This document shows, piece after piece, positions 25,398 through 32,978 of a stretch of DNA of 64,000 nucleotides (positions are counted from its first letter, which is position 1; every line of letters begins with the position of its first letter). The stretch covers positions 62,001 through 126,000 of the forward strand of contig JAFXAP010000004.1 in the NCBI GenBank assembly GCA_017516965.1. Reading direction: 5' to 3'. Source of the DNA: Clostridia bacterium (GTDB lineage: Bacteria; Bacillota; Clostridia; Oscillospirales; Acutalibacteraceae). A model generated the notes under the pieces. It did no database searches. It was not told the DNA's origin and was given only the letters and a program-made list of their open reading frames with translations. Position numbers and translations under genes: made by a program.

Positions 25398-26480
25398 ATG
25401 GCAAGAGTTTATAATTTTAGTGCAGGTCCTTCAATGTTACCGGAAGAGGTACTTAAGACCGCCGCTGATGAAATGTTAGAGTTTGGCGCAACCGGTCAAT
25501 CGGTTATGGAAATGTCACACCGCTCAAAAGAGTATCAGGCAATATTTGATGAGGCAGAGGCTAATCTTCGTGAGATAATGAACATTCCTGATAATTATAA
25601 GGTGTTATTCTTGCAGGGTGGCGCTTCAACTCAGTTTGCAATGATTCCGCTTAACCTTATGAATAAGAATAAAAAAGCCGACTTTATTATTACAGGTCAA
25701 TGGGCAAACAAAGCTTATAAAGAGGCTGCCCGTTATGGCGAGGCACGTGTGGTAGCTTCAAGCGCTGATAAGACATATTCTTATATTCCTAAGACTACTG
25801 CTGCTGATTTTGACCCTGAGGCTGACTTTGTTCACATTTGTATGAACAACACGATTTACGGTACAAAATATAATGAATTGCCACAAACAGGCGATGTTCC
25901 GCTTATTGCTGATATTTCAAGCTGTATTCTTTCAGAACCGATTGATGTAACAAAGTTTGGTATGCTTTATGCCGGCGCTCAAAAAAATGTTGCGCCTGCT
26001 GGTGTTACAATCGTTATTATTCGTGAAGACCTTATTGGCAACGCTATGGACATTACCCCAACAATGCTTAACTATGTAACACACGCTGACAACGGTTCAA
26101 TGTTTAACACACCGCCTTGTTATGCTATTTATATTGCAGGTCTTACTTTCAAATGGATTAAGAAAATGGGCGGACTTGAAGCCCTTCGCGAAATGAACGT
26201 TAAAAAGGCTAAAGTGCTTTATGATTTTCTTGATAACAGTAAAATGTTTAAGGGTACAGTTGTTGCAGAGGACCGTTCACTTATGAACGTACCCTTTGTC
26301 ACAGGCAATGATGAGCTTGATGCTAAATTTGTAGCTGAGGCAAAGAAGGCGGGCTTTGTAAACATTAAAGGACACCGTAGCGTAGGCGGTATGCGTGCAT
26401 CTATTTATAACGCAATGCCAATTGAAGGTGTTGAAAAACTCGTAGAGTTTATGAAAAAATTTGAAGAGGAGAACGCATAA
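25398..26480 (+). CDS. serC: Phosphoserine aminotransferase
   Basis: A 360-residue PLP aminotransferase. FSAGPSMLPEEVL at the N-terminus, MSHRSKEY, FLQGGASTQFAMIP and GAQKNVAPAGVT (PLP Lys near residue 197) mark SerC. It converts 3-phosphohydroxypyruvate and glutamate to phosphoserine in serine synthesis. GGAGG precedes the ATG. Its stop overlaps the serA start in ATAATG, so the two are coupled. Together with glyA they supply serine, glycine and one-carbon units; a phosphoserine phosphatase gene is not in the window. Confidence 0.96.
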   Translation: MARVYNFSAGPSMLPEEVLKTAADEMLEFGATGQSVMEMSHRSKEYQAIFDEAEANLREIMNIPDNYKVLFLQGGASTQFAMIPLNLMNKNKKADFIITGQWANKAYKEAARYGEARVVASSADKTYSYIPKTTAADFDPEADFVHICMNNTIYGTKYNELPQTGDVPLIADISSCILSEPIDVTKFGMLYAGAQKNVAPAGVTIVIIREDLIGNAMDITPTMLNYVTHADNGSMFNTPPCYAIYIAGLTFKWIKKMGGLEALREMNVKKAKVLYDFLDNSKMFKGTVVAEDRSLMNVPFVTGNDELDAKFVAEAKKAGFVNIKGHRSVGGMRASIYNAMPIEGVEKLVEFMKKFEEENA

Positions 26481-27640
26481 TGTATAAGATTAAAACCTAT
26501 AACAAAATTTCTAAAATTGGTCTTCAGGTTTTTGATGACAAATACACAGTAGGCGATGAGGTTGAAAATGCTGACGGCGCTATAGTGCGTTCTGCTGCTT
26601 TGCATGATACTGAATTCCCCGCAAGTCTTAAGGCTATTGCGCGCGCAGGCGCCGGTACAAACAACATTCCAATCGACCGTTGCAGTGAGCAAGGTATTGT
26701 TGTTTTTAACACCCCGGGTGCTAACGCTAACGCTGTTAAAGAATTGGTACTTGCAGGTATGCTAATATCTTCACGTCGTGTTATTCCTGCAATTGAGTGG
26801 GCAAAAACCCTCAAGGGCGAGGGCGACGCTGTTGGTAAACTTGTTGAAAAAGGCAAGAGCGCATTTGCTGGTCCTGAACTTAAGGGTAAAACCTTGGGTA
26901 TTATTGGTCTTGGCGCAATAGGTGTTATGGTTGCCAATGCTGCTAACCACCTCGGTATGACAGTTTATGGTTATGACCCATATCTATCTGTAAATTCTGC
27001 TTGGAACCTTACACATAATGCGGTTCACATTTACGATATTAACGAAATTTATAAAAAGTGTGACTACATCAGTGTTCACGTTCCACTAACCGATAATACT
27101 AAAAATATGATTAACGCCGATGCAATAGCTATGATGAAAGATGGCGTACGTATCCTTAACTTCTCACGCGCAGGTCTTGTAAATTCTGACGATATGCTCA
27201 AAGCGCTTGAAAACGGCAAGGTTGCGGCATATGTAACCGACTTCCCAACCGAAGAAATGCTTTGTGTTGACGGTGTTATTGCAATTCCTCACTTGGGTGC
27301 GTCAACCCCCGAATCTGAAGATAACTGCGCTGATATGGCTGCTAAACAGCTTATCGACTACATTGAAAACGGTAACATTGTTAACTCGGTTAACATGCCT
27401 GCAATCACAATGCCAAGAAGCGGTAATCATCGTGTGTGTGTTATCCATAAAAATATTCCCAATATGCTTACTGCAATTACAGGTATTGTTGCAGAAAATA
27501 ATGTTAACATAGAAAATATGCTTAATAAATCACGCGGTGATTATGCATATACAATGATTGATGTCAGCGTTGATGATACTGCCGCTGTTGAAGAAAGAAT
27601 TGCGGCTATTGACGGTGTAATAAGAGTAAGAGTTATTTAA
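26480..27640 (+). CDS. serA: D-3-phosphoglycerate dehydrogenase
   Basis: A 386-residue D-2-hydroxyacid dehydrogenase. ARAGAGTNNIP near residue 54, the NAD motif GIIGLGAIGVMVAN near 138, FSRAGLVN with the substrate-binding Arg near 233, and IPHLGASTPESEDN with the catalytic His near 274 are all present. A C-terminal ACT domain (about 315-386) suggests allosteric control, classically by serine. It oxidises 3-phosphoglycerate in the first step of serine synthesis. The N-terminus is short compared with long-form SerA. Confidence 0.94.
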   Translation: MYKIKTYNKISKIGLQVFDDKYTVGDEVENADGAIVRSAALHDTEFPASLKAIARAGAGTNNIPIDRCSEQGIVVFNTPGANANAVKELVLAGMLISSRRVIPAIEWAKTLKGEGDAVGKLVEKGKSAFAGPELKGKTLGIIGLGAIGVMVANAANHLGMTVYGYDPYLSVNSAWNLTHNAVHIYDINEIYKKCDYISVHVPLTDNTKNMINADAIAMMKDGVRILNFSRAGLVNSDDMLKALENGKVAAYVTDFPTEEMLCVDGVIAIPHLGASTPESEDNCADMAAKQLIDYIENGNIVNSVNMPAITMPRSGNHRVCVIHKNIPNMLTAITGIVAENNVNIENMLNKSRGDYAYTMIDVSVDDTAAVEERIAAIDGVIRVRVI

Positions 27641-27654
27641 TTGCCTGTTAAACT

Positions 27655-27687
27655 AAAAAAAGAACTCCAACAGGAGTTCTTTTTTTT
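27655..27687 (+). terminator. Terminator of serC-serA
   Basis: AGAACTCC / GGAGTTCT with flanking A and T runs and an AACA loop; seven or more T residues follow. Confidence 0.9.
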
Positions 27688-27690
27688 GTT

Positions 27691-27720
27691 TGCAACTGTA
27701 AGTTGCATAAATTGCAACTT
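27691..27720. promoter_or_regulatory. Candidate operator, TGCAACT repeats
   Basis: A 17-bp palindrome TGCAACT-GTA-AGTTGCA (27691-27707) and a third half-site TGCAACTT (27713-27720) lie just upstream of the promoter of the HTH-containing gene at 27777, so autoregulation by that HTH domain is plausible. Confidence 0.45.
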
Positions 27721-27728
27721 GAAAATGA

Positions 27729-27757
27729 TTGATGTTTTATATTAAGTATGCTATATT
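27729..27757 (+). promoter_or_regulatory. Promoter of the HTH-ADP-ribosylglycohydrolase gene
   Basis: TTGATG (27729-27734), 17-bp spacer, TATATT (27752-27757). Confidence 0.5.
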
Positions 27758-27776
27758 TTAAAACGGAGGCGATAAT

Positions 27777-29354
27777 ATGGCTATAAGTAATATGATAAAC
27801 AAATTAAGAACGCGAGCAAATTTGTCACAAGAACAGTTTGCCGAACTTTTTGGTGTTTCGCGCCAGTCGGTACAAAAGTGGGAAAGCGGTAGTTCGCTAC
27901 CTGAACTTGATAAACTTATAAAAATTGCAAAGCATTTCGATGTAACAATTGACTCTTTGGTTTTTGACAGTGATACCCGCATTACTGAGGAATTAAAGGG
28001 TACTAAAGAACTTAAACCCAAGTATGAAAATTTGCATACCTGGGAGGCTTATTATACAAATCTTGATACTGAGTACAGACAATCGGTCGAAGAGGGTTTA
28101 GACATTTCACAGTACGAAGAACTTTTTAAAACGGTTGCAATGCTACCTCGTAATGATACAAAGAAAAAACTCGCTGATATTTTGTTTGAAGTAGTGCGTG
28201 ACGCAAAAATTGTTGAGGGTTATAAATATAATGAACCATCAACACTTGAAGAAATTAAAAAACTTAGAAAAGACAACTACGAGTTGCCAAACGTTAACAA
28301 ATCACAACTTGAAAGTAAAGTTCACGGCGCGTGGATGGGTAGGGTTTGCGGTTGTTTGCTTGGTAAAACGGTAGAGGGTATCAGAACGGATGAGTTAATA
28401 CCTGTTTTAAAAAAATCAAACAACTTTCCTATGCATAGATACATAGTTCGTGATGACATTGATTTCAAAATGGTCGAAGATTATAGATTCCGTTTTGAAA
28501 AACGTCCCTTTGCTGACGAAATGGATGGTATGCCGGTTGACGATGACACCAACTACGTTGTGTTAGCGCAAAAGCTTATAGAAAAATACGGTAAAGATTT
28601 TACCGATTATGATATGTCAAGAACTTGGTTAGACCTTCAGCCAAAGGATGCATATTGCACCGCAGAACGTGTTGCATTCTGCAATTTTGTAAAGGGTTAT
28701 GAGCCACCACAATCAGCGATTTATAAAAACCCGTATCGCGAGTGGATTGGCGCGCAAATAAGAGGTGACTATTTTGGTTATATTGCACCGGGCAACCCTG
28801 AGTTTGCGGCTGAAATGGCTTTTCGTGATGCGTCTATTTCACATGTTAAAAATGGTATTTATGGTGAAATGTTTGTGGCAGCAATGTTGGCAACTGCCGC
28901 AATTACAAATGATATAAAACAAATAATTTTAGGTGGCCTTGCTCAAATTCCAAGCACATCAAGATTGTATGAGGCAATAAGTGATGTAATGGCTGGCTTT
29001 GAAAAAGGCGTATCGCAAAAAGAATGTTTTGATGATATTCATAACCGTTATGATGAATACACTGCGCACGGTTGGTGCCATACTATATCTAATGCTATGA
29101 TAGTTGCGGCATCTTTGCTATATGGTGGCGGTGATTTTGGCAAGTCGATTTGTATGGCGGTAGAAACAGGCTTTGATACCGACTGCAACGGCGCTACGGT
29201 TGGTTCAATTCTGGGTATGGCAAACGGCATCAGTTCTATAGATGATGTTTGGAAAAAGCCAATTAACAACAAACTGCACACCTCTATTTTTGGTGTTGGT
29301 ACCATAAATATTACCGATGCGGTAGAGCTTACTATGAAGCATATAAATTTGTGA
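27777..29354 (+). CDS. XRE helix-turn-helix / ADP-ribosylglycohydrolase fusion
   Basis: A 525-residue two-domain protein. Residues 1-65 are an XRE-type helix-turn-helix (LSQEQFAELFGVSRQSVQKWE). After a linker of about 110 residues, an ADP-ribosylglycohydrolase domain starts at GAWMGRVCGCLLGKTVEG near 182. It keeps the Mg2+ motifs VDDDTNY near 254 and GFDTDCNGATVGS near 468. The DTDCNGA form is seen in a subgroup that may hydrolyse nucleoside- or ADP-ribose-type N-glycosidic bonds rather than protein ADP-ribose. A PfkB sugar kinase follows ten bases later, as in the E. coli yegU-yegV pair, so release and phosphorylation of a ribosyl sugar is a fair inference. The HTH may let the enzyme sense its ligand. 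Confidence 0.85.
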   Translation: MAISNMINKLRTRANLSQEQFAELFGVSRQSVQKWESGSSLPELDKLIKIAKHFDVTIDSLVFDSDTRITEELKGTKELKPKYENLHTWEAYYTNLDTEYRQSVEEGLDISQYEELFKTVAMLPRNDTKKKLADILFEVVRDAKIVEGYKYNEPSTLEEIKKLRKDNYELPNVNKSQLESKVHGAWMGRVCGCLLGKTVEGIRTDELIPVLKKSNNFPMHRYIVRDDIDFKMVEDYRFRFEKRPFADEMDGMPVDDDTNYVVLAQKLIEKYGKDFTDYDMSRTWLDLQPKDAYCTAERVAFCNFVKGYEPPQSAIYKNPYREWIGAQIRGDYFGYIAPGNPEFAAEMAFRDASISHVKNGIYGEMFVAAMLATAAITNDIKQIILGGLAQIPSTSRLYEAISDVMAGFEKGVSQKECFDDIHNRYDEYTAHGWCHTISNAMIVAASLLYGGGDFGKSICMAVETGFDTDCNGATVGSILGMANGISSIDDVWKKPINNKLHTSIFGVGTINITDAVELTMKHINL

Positions 29355-29364
29355 GGCATATTTT

Positions 29365-30237
29365 ATGAAAATATTTAATCTTGGTTCATTAAATATTGAT
29401 TATGTATATTCGGTAGAGCACATTGTAACCCCTAAAGAAACTCTGGCTTCTTCCACTATGCAAAAATTTGCAGGTGGTAAGGGGCTAAATCAGTCGGTTG
29501 CATTGTCACGCGCAGGATGTCAGGTAATTCACGGTGGAATTATTGGTAACGATGGCGTATTTTTAAAGGATGTTTTGCAAAAAGAAAAGGTTGACACTAC
29601 CTATATTAAAACATTAGAAGCGCCTACGGGTCACGCAATAATTCAGGTAGATAACTTTGGTCAAAACAGTATTTTGCTGTATGCCGGCACTAATTTTTGT
29701 GTTGACAGTGAATACATTGAGCAGTTTTTAAGTGCCGCGCAACAAGATGATATTTTGCTTTTACAAAATGAAACAAGCGCTCTTGAGTATGCTTTTGAAA
29801 TTGCGCAAAGCAAAAAAATGCAAATTGCATTTAACCCGTCACCTTATTCAGCCGAATTAAAAAAACTACCGTTACAGTATGTTAAATGGTGGTTTTGTAA
29901 CGAGGTAGAAGCAAAAGAGCTATTTGGTAGTGATGATGCCAAAACTATTGCTAAGGCTTTTGTTAAAGAATTTCCAAACAGCAATCTTATACTCACATTA
30001 GGTGAAAAGGGTAGTGTGTTTATTAATAAAGACTGTTTTATAAAACAGTCGGCATATAAAACCGACGTGATAGATACCACTGCCGCAGGTGACACATTTA
30101 CAGGTTATTTTTTAAGCGCTGTATCGCAAAATCAAACTATAAAGGATGCAATGAAAATTGCATCGAAAGCCTCTTCAATTACCGTTTCGCGAAAAGGTGC
30201 ATCGCCCTCAATACCGTATATTGACGAGTTGATATAA
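29365..30237 (+). CDS. PfkB family sugar kinase (ribokinase-like)
   Basis: A 290-residue PfkB kinase. FAGGKGLNQSVALSRAG near residue 35 is the sugar-binding signature, and DTTAAGDTFTGYF near 235 is the ATP/anion-hole motif with the catalytic Asp (AAGD in place of GAGD). It phosphorylates a sugar, probably ribose or a ribosyl compound released by the upstream hydrolase. The gap to the hydrolase gene is 10 bases, so they form one operon. It is somewhat shorter than E. coli RbsK, and the exact substrate cannot be read. Confidence 0.88.
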   Translation: MKIFNLGSLNIDYVYSVEHIVTPKETLASSTMQKFAGGKGLNQSVALSRAGCQVIHGGIIGNDGVFLKDVLQKEKVDTTYIKTLEAPTGHAIIQVDNFGQNSILLYAGTNFCVDSEYIEQFLSAAQQDDILLLQNETSALEYAFEIAQSKKMQIAFNPSPYSAELKKLPLQYVKWWFCNEVEAKELFGSDDAKTIAKAFVKEFPNSNLILTLGEKGSVFINKDCFIKQSAYKTDVIDTTAAGDTFTGYFLSAVSQNQTIKDAMKIASKASSITVSRKGASPSIPYIDELI

Positions 30238-30243
30238 AATAAA

Positions 30244-30274
30244 AAAACAGGTTCAGATTGGCTGAACCTGTTTT
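30244..30274. terminator. Bidirectional terminator between pfkB-like gene and ddh
   Basis: AAAACAGGTTCAG / CTGAACCTGTTTT, perfect 13-bp stem with a 5-nt loop. Confidence 0.9.
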
Positions 30275-30279
30275 CTATT

Positions 30280-31257
30280 TTATAACAAATTTTTTCTAAG
30301 TTCTTCATTTGTAAGGGGAGAAAGGTCGCAAGGAGCTATATCAAAAACAGTTTTGCAACCGTAATCACCACGATTATAAAGTTTGTTAACCGCTCTGGCA
30401 TAGGCTACCAGTACATTTGCAGTAAACTCAGGGTTTGAATCAAGCTTTAGGCTATATTCAATAACGTGACTATTTTCGTGGTTAATACCTGTTTTACCTG
30501 TTCTTATAACAAATCCGCCGTGCGGTATTCCTGCGTGGTCACGCATAAGTTCCTCTTCACTGATAAAGTGAACTATTGTGTCATAGTCGGCAAAGTAGTT
30601 AGGCATTGTTTTTATTTCATTTTCAATACGGTCTTTATCGGCGCCGTCTTCTAAAACAACAAAACATTCACGCAGGTGTTTTTGACGTGTTGTAAGTTCG
30701 GGTTCACTGCCACTTCTTACAGCGGTAAGCGCTTCGTCAATTGGCACGGTGTATTGTTTTGCATTTTTTACACCATCAATACGCCTAATAGCATCAGAGT
30801 GGCCTTGGCTTACGCCCTTGCCCCAAAAGGTATAATCCTTACCGTCAGGTAATACTGCCGAAGCATAAAGACGGTTTATTGAAAACATACCAGGGTCCCA
30901 ACCGCCTGAAATAAGTGCGGTATGGTTTGTTGCTTTGGCAAGAGTATTAACATTTTCAAAATGCTCGGGAATTTTAGCATGGGTATCAAAACTGTCAACA
31001 ACGTTAAAGTTTTTGGCAAGTTCGGGTGTCATTTGTGGTAAATCGGTAGCAGAACCGCCACAGATGATTACAACATCAATGTCATCCTTATATTCCATTA
31101 TATCATCTACGTGATAAACGTTAGCGCCACTAATAGTTTTAACAGCTTCGGGTGCGCGACGGGTAAAGACACCAAAAAGTTCGGCATCTGACGAATTTAT
31201 AACAGCGCATTCAACACCTCGACCTAAATTACCATAACCGTAAATTGCAATATTCAT
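30280..31257 (-). CDS. ddh: meso-Diaminopimelate D-dehydrogenase
   Basis: A 325-residue NADPH-dependent dehydrogenase. The N-terminal IYGYGNLGRGVE is the nucleotide motif; CGGSATDLP, NVVDSFDTHAKIPEH, ISGGWDPGMFSINR and WGKGVSQGHSDAIRRI match Ddh closely. It makes meso-diaminopimelate from tetrahydrodipicolinate, ammonia and NADPH in one step, bypassing the succinylase, acetylase and aminotransferase routes. It follows dapA by 17 bases under the lysine riboswitch. Ddh has a patchy distribution in bacteria, so it also helps to define the lineage. Confidence 0.94.
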   Translation of the reverse strand: MNIAIYGYGNLGRGVECAVINSSDAELFGVFTRRAPEAVKTISGANVYHVDDIMEYKDDIDVVIICGGSATDLPQMTPELAKNFNVVDSFDTHAKIPEHFENVNTLAKATNHTALISGGWDPGMFSINRLYASAVLPDGKDYTFWGKGVSQGHSDAIRRIDGVKNAKQYTVPIDEALTAVRSGSEPELTTRQKHLRECFVVLEDGADKDRIENEIKTMPNYFADYDTIVHFISEEELMRDHAGIPHGGFVIRTGKTGINHENSHVIEYSLKLDSNPEFTANVLVAYARAVNKLYNRGDYGCKTVFDIAPCDLSPLTNEELRKNLL

Positions 31258-31274
31258 AAAAGAAACCTTCTTAA

Positions 31275-32162
31275 TTAAAATTTAATGCCCGCGTTTTTCA
31301 TATCGCTAAGCAAACGCTTTTCATTTGCGTCTTCCATAGGGGTAAGGGGAAGACGAAGGTAGTTATCACAATAACCCATAGCTGCCATTGCCGCTTTTAC
31401 AGGGATTGGATTAACCTCGCAGAAAAGTGAATCTATAAGCGGAAGATATTTAAGCTGCATTTCACGTGACAGTTCAACATCACCTGTGAGATATGCGTGG
31501 CACATTTGTGAAGTTTCGCGTGGTAAAAGGTTTGAAAGAACCGAAATAACACCTTTGCCACCAAGTGACATTACAGGAACAATCTGGTCATCGTTGCCTG
31601 AATATATATCAAGTTCATCACCACAAAGACGGGAAATTGCCGCCACCTGAGAGATATCGCCGCTTGCTTCTTTTATTGCAACAATGTTTGGGTGCTTTGC
31701 AAGAACAGCGCAGGTTTCAGGTTTTAAATTACAACCGGTTCTGCTTGGTACGTTGTAAAGAATGCAAGGTTTTGTACTGGCATCTGCAACGGCGGTAAAA
31801 GATTTTATAAGACCGTTTTGTGTAGCCTTGTTATAGTAAGGTGTTACAAGAAGCATTGCGTCGGCGCCAACCTCACAAGCATATTTTGTAAGGCTAATTG
31901 CATATGCAATATCGTTTGAACCGGTTCCCGCAATAACAGGAACACGACCTGCTACTGTGTCAACGCAAAATTTTATTGCATCTTTATGTTCTTGGTCGGT
32001 AAGTGTTGAACCTTCGCCCGTGGTTCCTGCAACGACAATTGCATCAATACCTTCGTTAATTTGCCACTCTATTAGTTTACGAAAAGAATCAAAGTCTATA
32101 CCTTGCTCGTTAAGTGGTGTAATAATGGCAGTAGCTGCCCCTAAGAAAATTGTGTTTTTCAT
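31275..32162 (-). CDS. dapA: 4-Hydroxy-tetrahydrodipicolinate synthase (riboswitch-linked copy)
   Basis: A 295-residue class I aldolase. GTTGEGSTL near residue 45, YYNKATQNGL near 108, YNVPSRTG with the catalytic Tyr near 134, IVAIKEASGD with the Schiff-base Lys near 163, and SGNDDQ are all present. It condenses pyruvate with aspartate semialdehyde. The ATG at 32162 has AGGGGG before it; the longer frame starts inside the riboswitch expression platform. This is one of two dapA genes in the window; this copy is paired with ddh, the other with asd and dapB. Confidence 0.94.
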   Translation of the reverse strand: MKNTIFLGAATAIITPLNEQGIDFDSFRKLIEWQINEGIDAIVVAGTTGEGSTLTDQEHKDAIKFCVDTVAGRVPVIAGTGSNDIAYAISLTKYACEVGADAMLLVTPYYNKATQNGLIKSFTAVADASTKPCILYNVPSRTGCNLKPETCAVLAKHPNIVAIKEASGDISQVAAISRLCGDELDIYSGNDDQIVPVMSLGGKGVISVLSNLLPRETSQMCHAYLTGDVELSREMQLKYLPLIDSLFCEVNPIPVKAAMAAMGYCDNYLRLPLTPMEDANEKRLLSDMKNAGIKF

Positions 32163-32188
32163 AAAAAAAGATCCCCCTGAAATTAGAA

Positions 32189-32217
32189 AAGATAGCGGCA
32201 AAATGCACTGCTATCTT
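32189..32217 (-). terminator. Expression-platform terminator of the lysine riboswitch
   Basis: AAGATAGC / GCTATCTT, 8-bp stem, then TTTCTAATTT on the minus strand. GATAGC can alternatively pair with the GCTATTC strand of the aptamer P1 helix, the usual lysine-riboswitch arrangement. Confidence 0.65.
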
Positions 32218-32250
32218 CCGAAAAATCAAATATAAAGATACACATTTTCG

Positions 32251-32413
32251 AATGAATAGCACTCCGCATTTTATGCGACAACAAGACAGATATTATCTGA
32301 ATTGCCAGTCAGGATGTACGCCACAACACCTGCTTCGGCATTTGCCCCTTTCGCGTACGGTTTTGGCAACCATTGTTTGTACGCTACTCTTGACTAAATG
32401 CGCCTCTATCATT
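32251..32413 (-). promoter_or_regulatory. Lysine riboswitch (L-box) aptamer
   Basis: On the minus strand the conserved L-box blocks occur in order: GATAGAGGCGC, CAAGAGTA, GAAAGGGGC, GCCGAAGC and GGAGTGCTATTC. P1 pairs AATGATAG with CTATTCATT. It controls dapA-ddh: with lysine bound, P1 forms and the terminator at 32189-32217 is favoured. The 414 bases between dapA and nusB hold this element, two divergent promoters and the palindrome at 32465-32491. Confidence 0.93.
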
Positions 32414-32420
32414 GTGAGTT

Positions 32421-32449
32421 AGTATAACATAATAAATCTTTATTGTCAA
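32421..32449 (-). promoter_or_regulatory. Sigma-A promoter of the dapA-ddh operon
   Basis: Minus strand TTGACA (32444-32449), 17-bp spacer, TATACT (32421-32426), directly before the riboswitch. Confidence 0.85.
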
Positions 32450-32464
32450 CAAAAAAACAAAAAT

Positions 32465-32491
32465 ATGCATATATTCATAAAAAATGAATAT
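32465..32491. promoter_or_regulatory. Candidate operator between dapA and nusB promoters
   Basis: ATATTCAT-AAAAA-ATGAATAT (32471-32491) is a perfect 8-bp inverted repeat, overlapped by the near-palindrome ATGCATATATTCAT (32465-32478). The half-sites resemble ARG-box halves (TGAAT/ATTCA), and argR lies in the nusB operon, but spacing does not match the consensus well. Confidence 0.3.
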
Positions 32492-32507
32492 TTTTCGCCT
32501 TTTTACC

Positions 32508-32536
32508 TTGAAAAATGTAGTGTTATATAGTATAAT
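32508..32536 (+). promoter_or_regulatory. Sigma-A promoter of the nusB operon
   Basis: TTGAAA (32508-32513), 17-bp spacer, TATAAT (32531-32536). Confidence 0.8.
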
Positions 32537-32576
32537 ATACGGGTATAATTTTGACTATTTTAAAGGTTGGTGCAAT

Positions 32577-32978
32577 ATGACCCGTAAGCAAGCTAGAGAG
32601 GAAGCATTTATTTTAATTTTCGAAAAAGAGTTTAATGATGACGCGTTGCAAGACATACTCACTTTAGCCGAAGAGGTGCGTGATATCAAGGCTGATGATT
32701 ATGTTAAAAACGTATTTTTCGGAGTTTTTGAAAATATTCATACTATAGATGAAAAAATATCACAAAACGCAGTCGGTTGGAGCATTAACCGCATTACTAA
32801 AACTGCGCTTGCAATACTTCGACTTGCAATATATGAAATTGAATTTTATGACGAAATACCCGTTTCAGTTTCAATAAATGAAGCGGTTGAACTTGCAAAA
32901 AAATATGCAACCAAAGAAGATGCTTCTTTTATTAACGGTATTCTTTCAACAATAGCTAAATCACAAGAAAATGCTTAA
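32577..32978 (+). CDS. nusB: Transcription antitermination factor NusB
   Basis: A 133-residue all-helical protein. TRKQAREEAFILIFEKEF at the N-terminus, INRITKTALAILRLAIYEI near 80 and PVSVSINEAVELAKKYA near 102 are the NusB signatures. With NusE it binds boxA RNA and supports rRNA antitermination. The ATG at 32577 lies after AAAGGTTGG and downstream of the promoter; the upstream ATG in the same frame lies before the -35 box and cannot be used. It heads a ten-kilobase operon and overlaps xseA by 8 bases. Confidence 0.95.
   Translation: MTRKQAREEAFILIFEKEFNDDALQDILTLAEEVRDIKADDYVKNVFFGVFENIHTIDEKISQNAVGWSINRITKTALAILRLAIYEIEFYDEIPVSVSINEAVELAKKYATKEDASFINGILSTIAKSQENA

Noticed and set aside
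32163..32201. Upstream extension of dapA (13 extra codons)
   Set aside because: It would start inside the riboswitch terminator hairpin; ATG at 32162 has AGGGGG before it and gives the normal family N-terminus.
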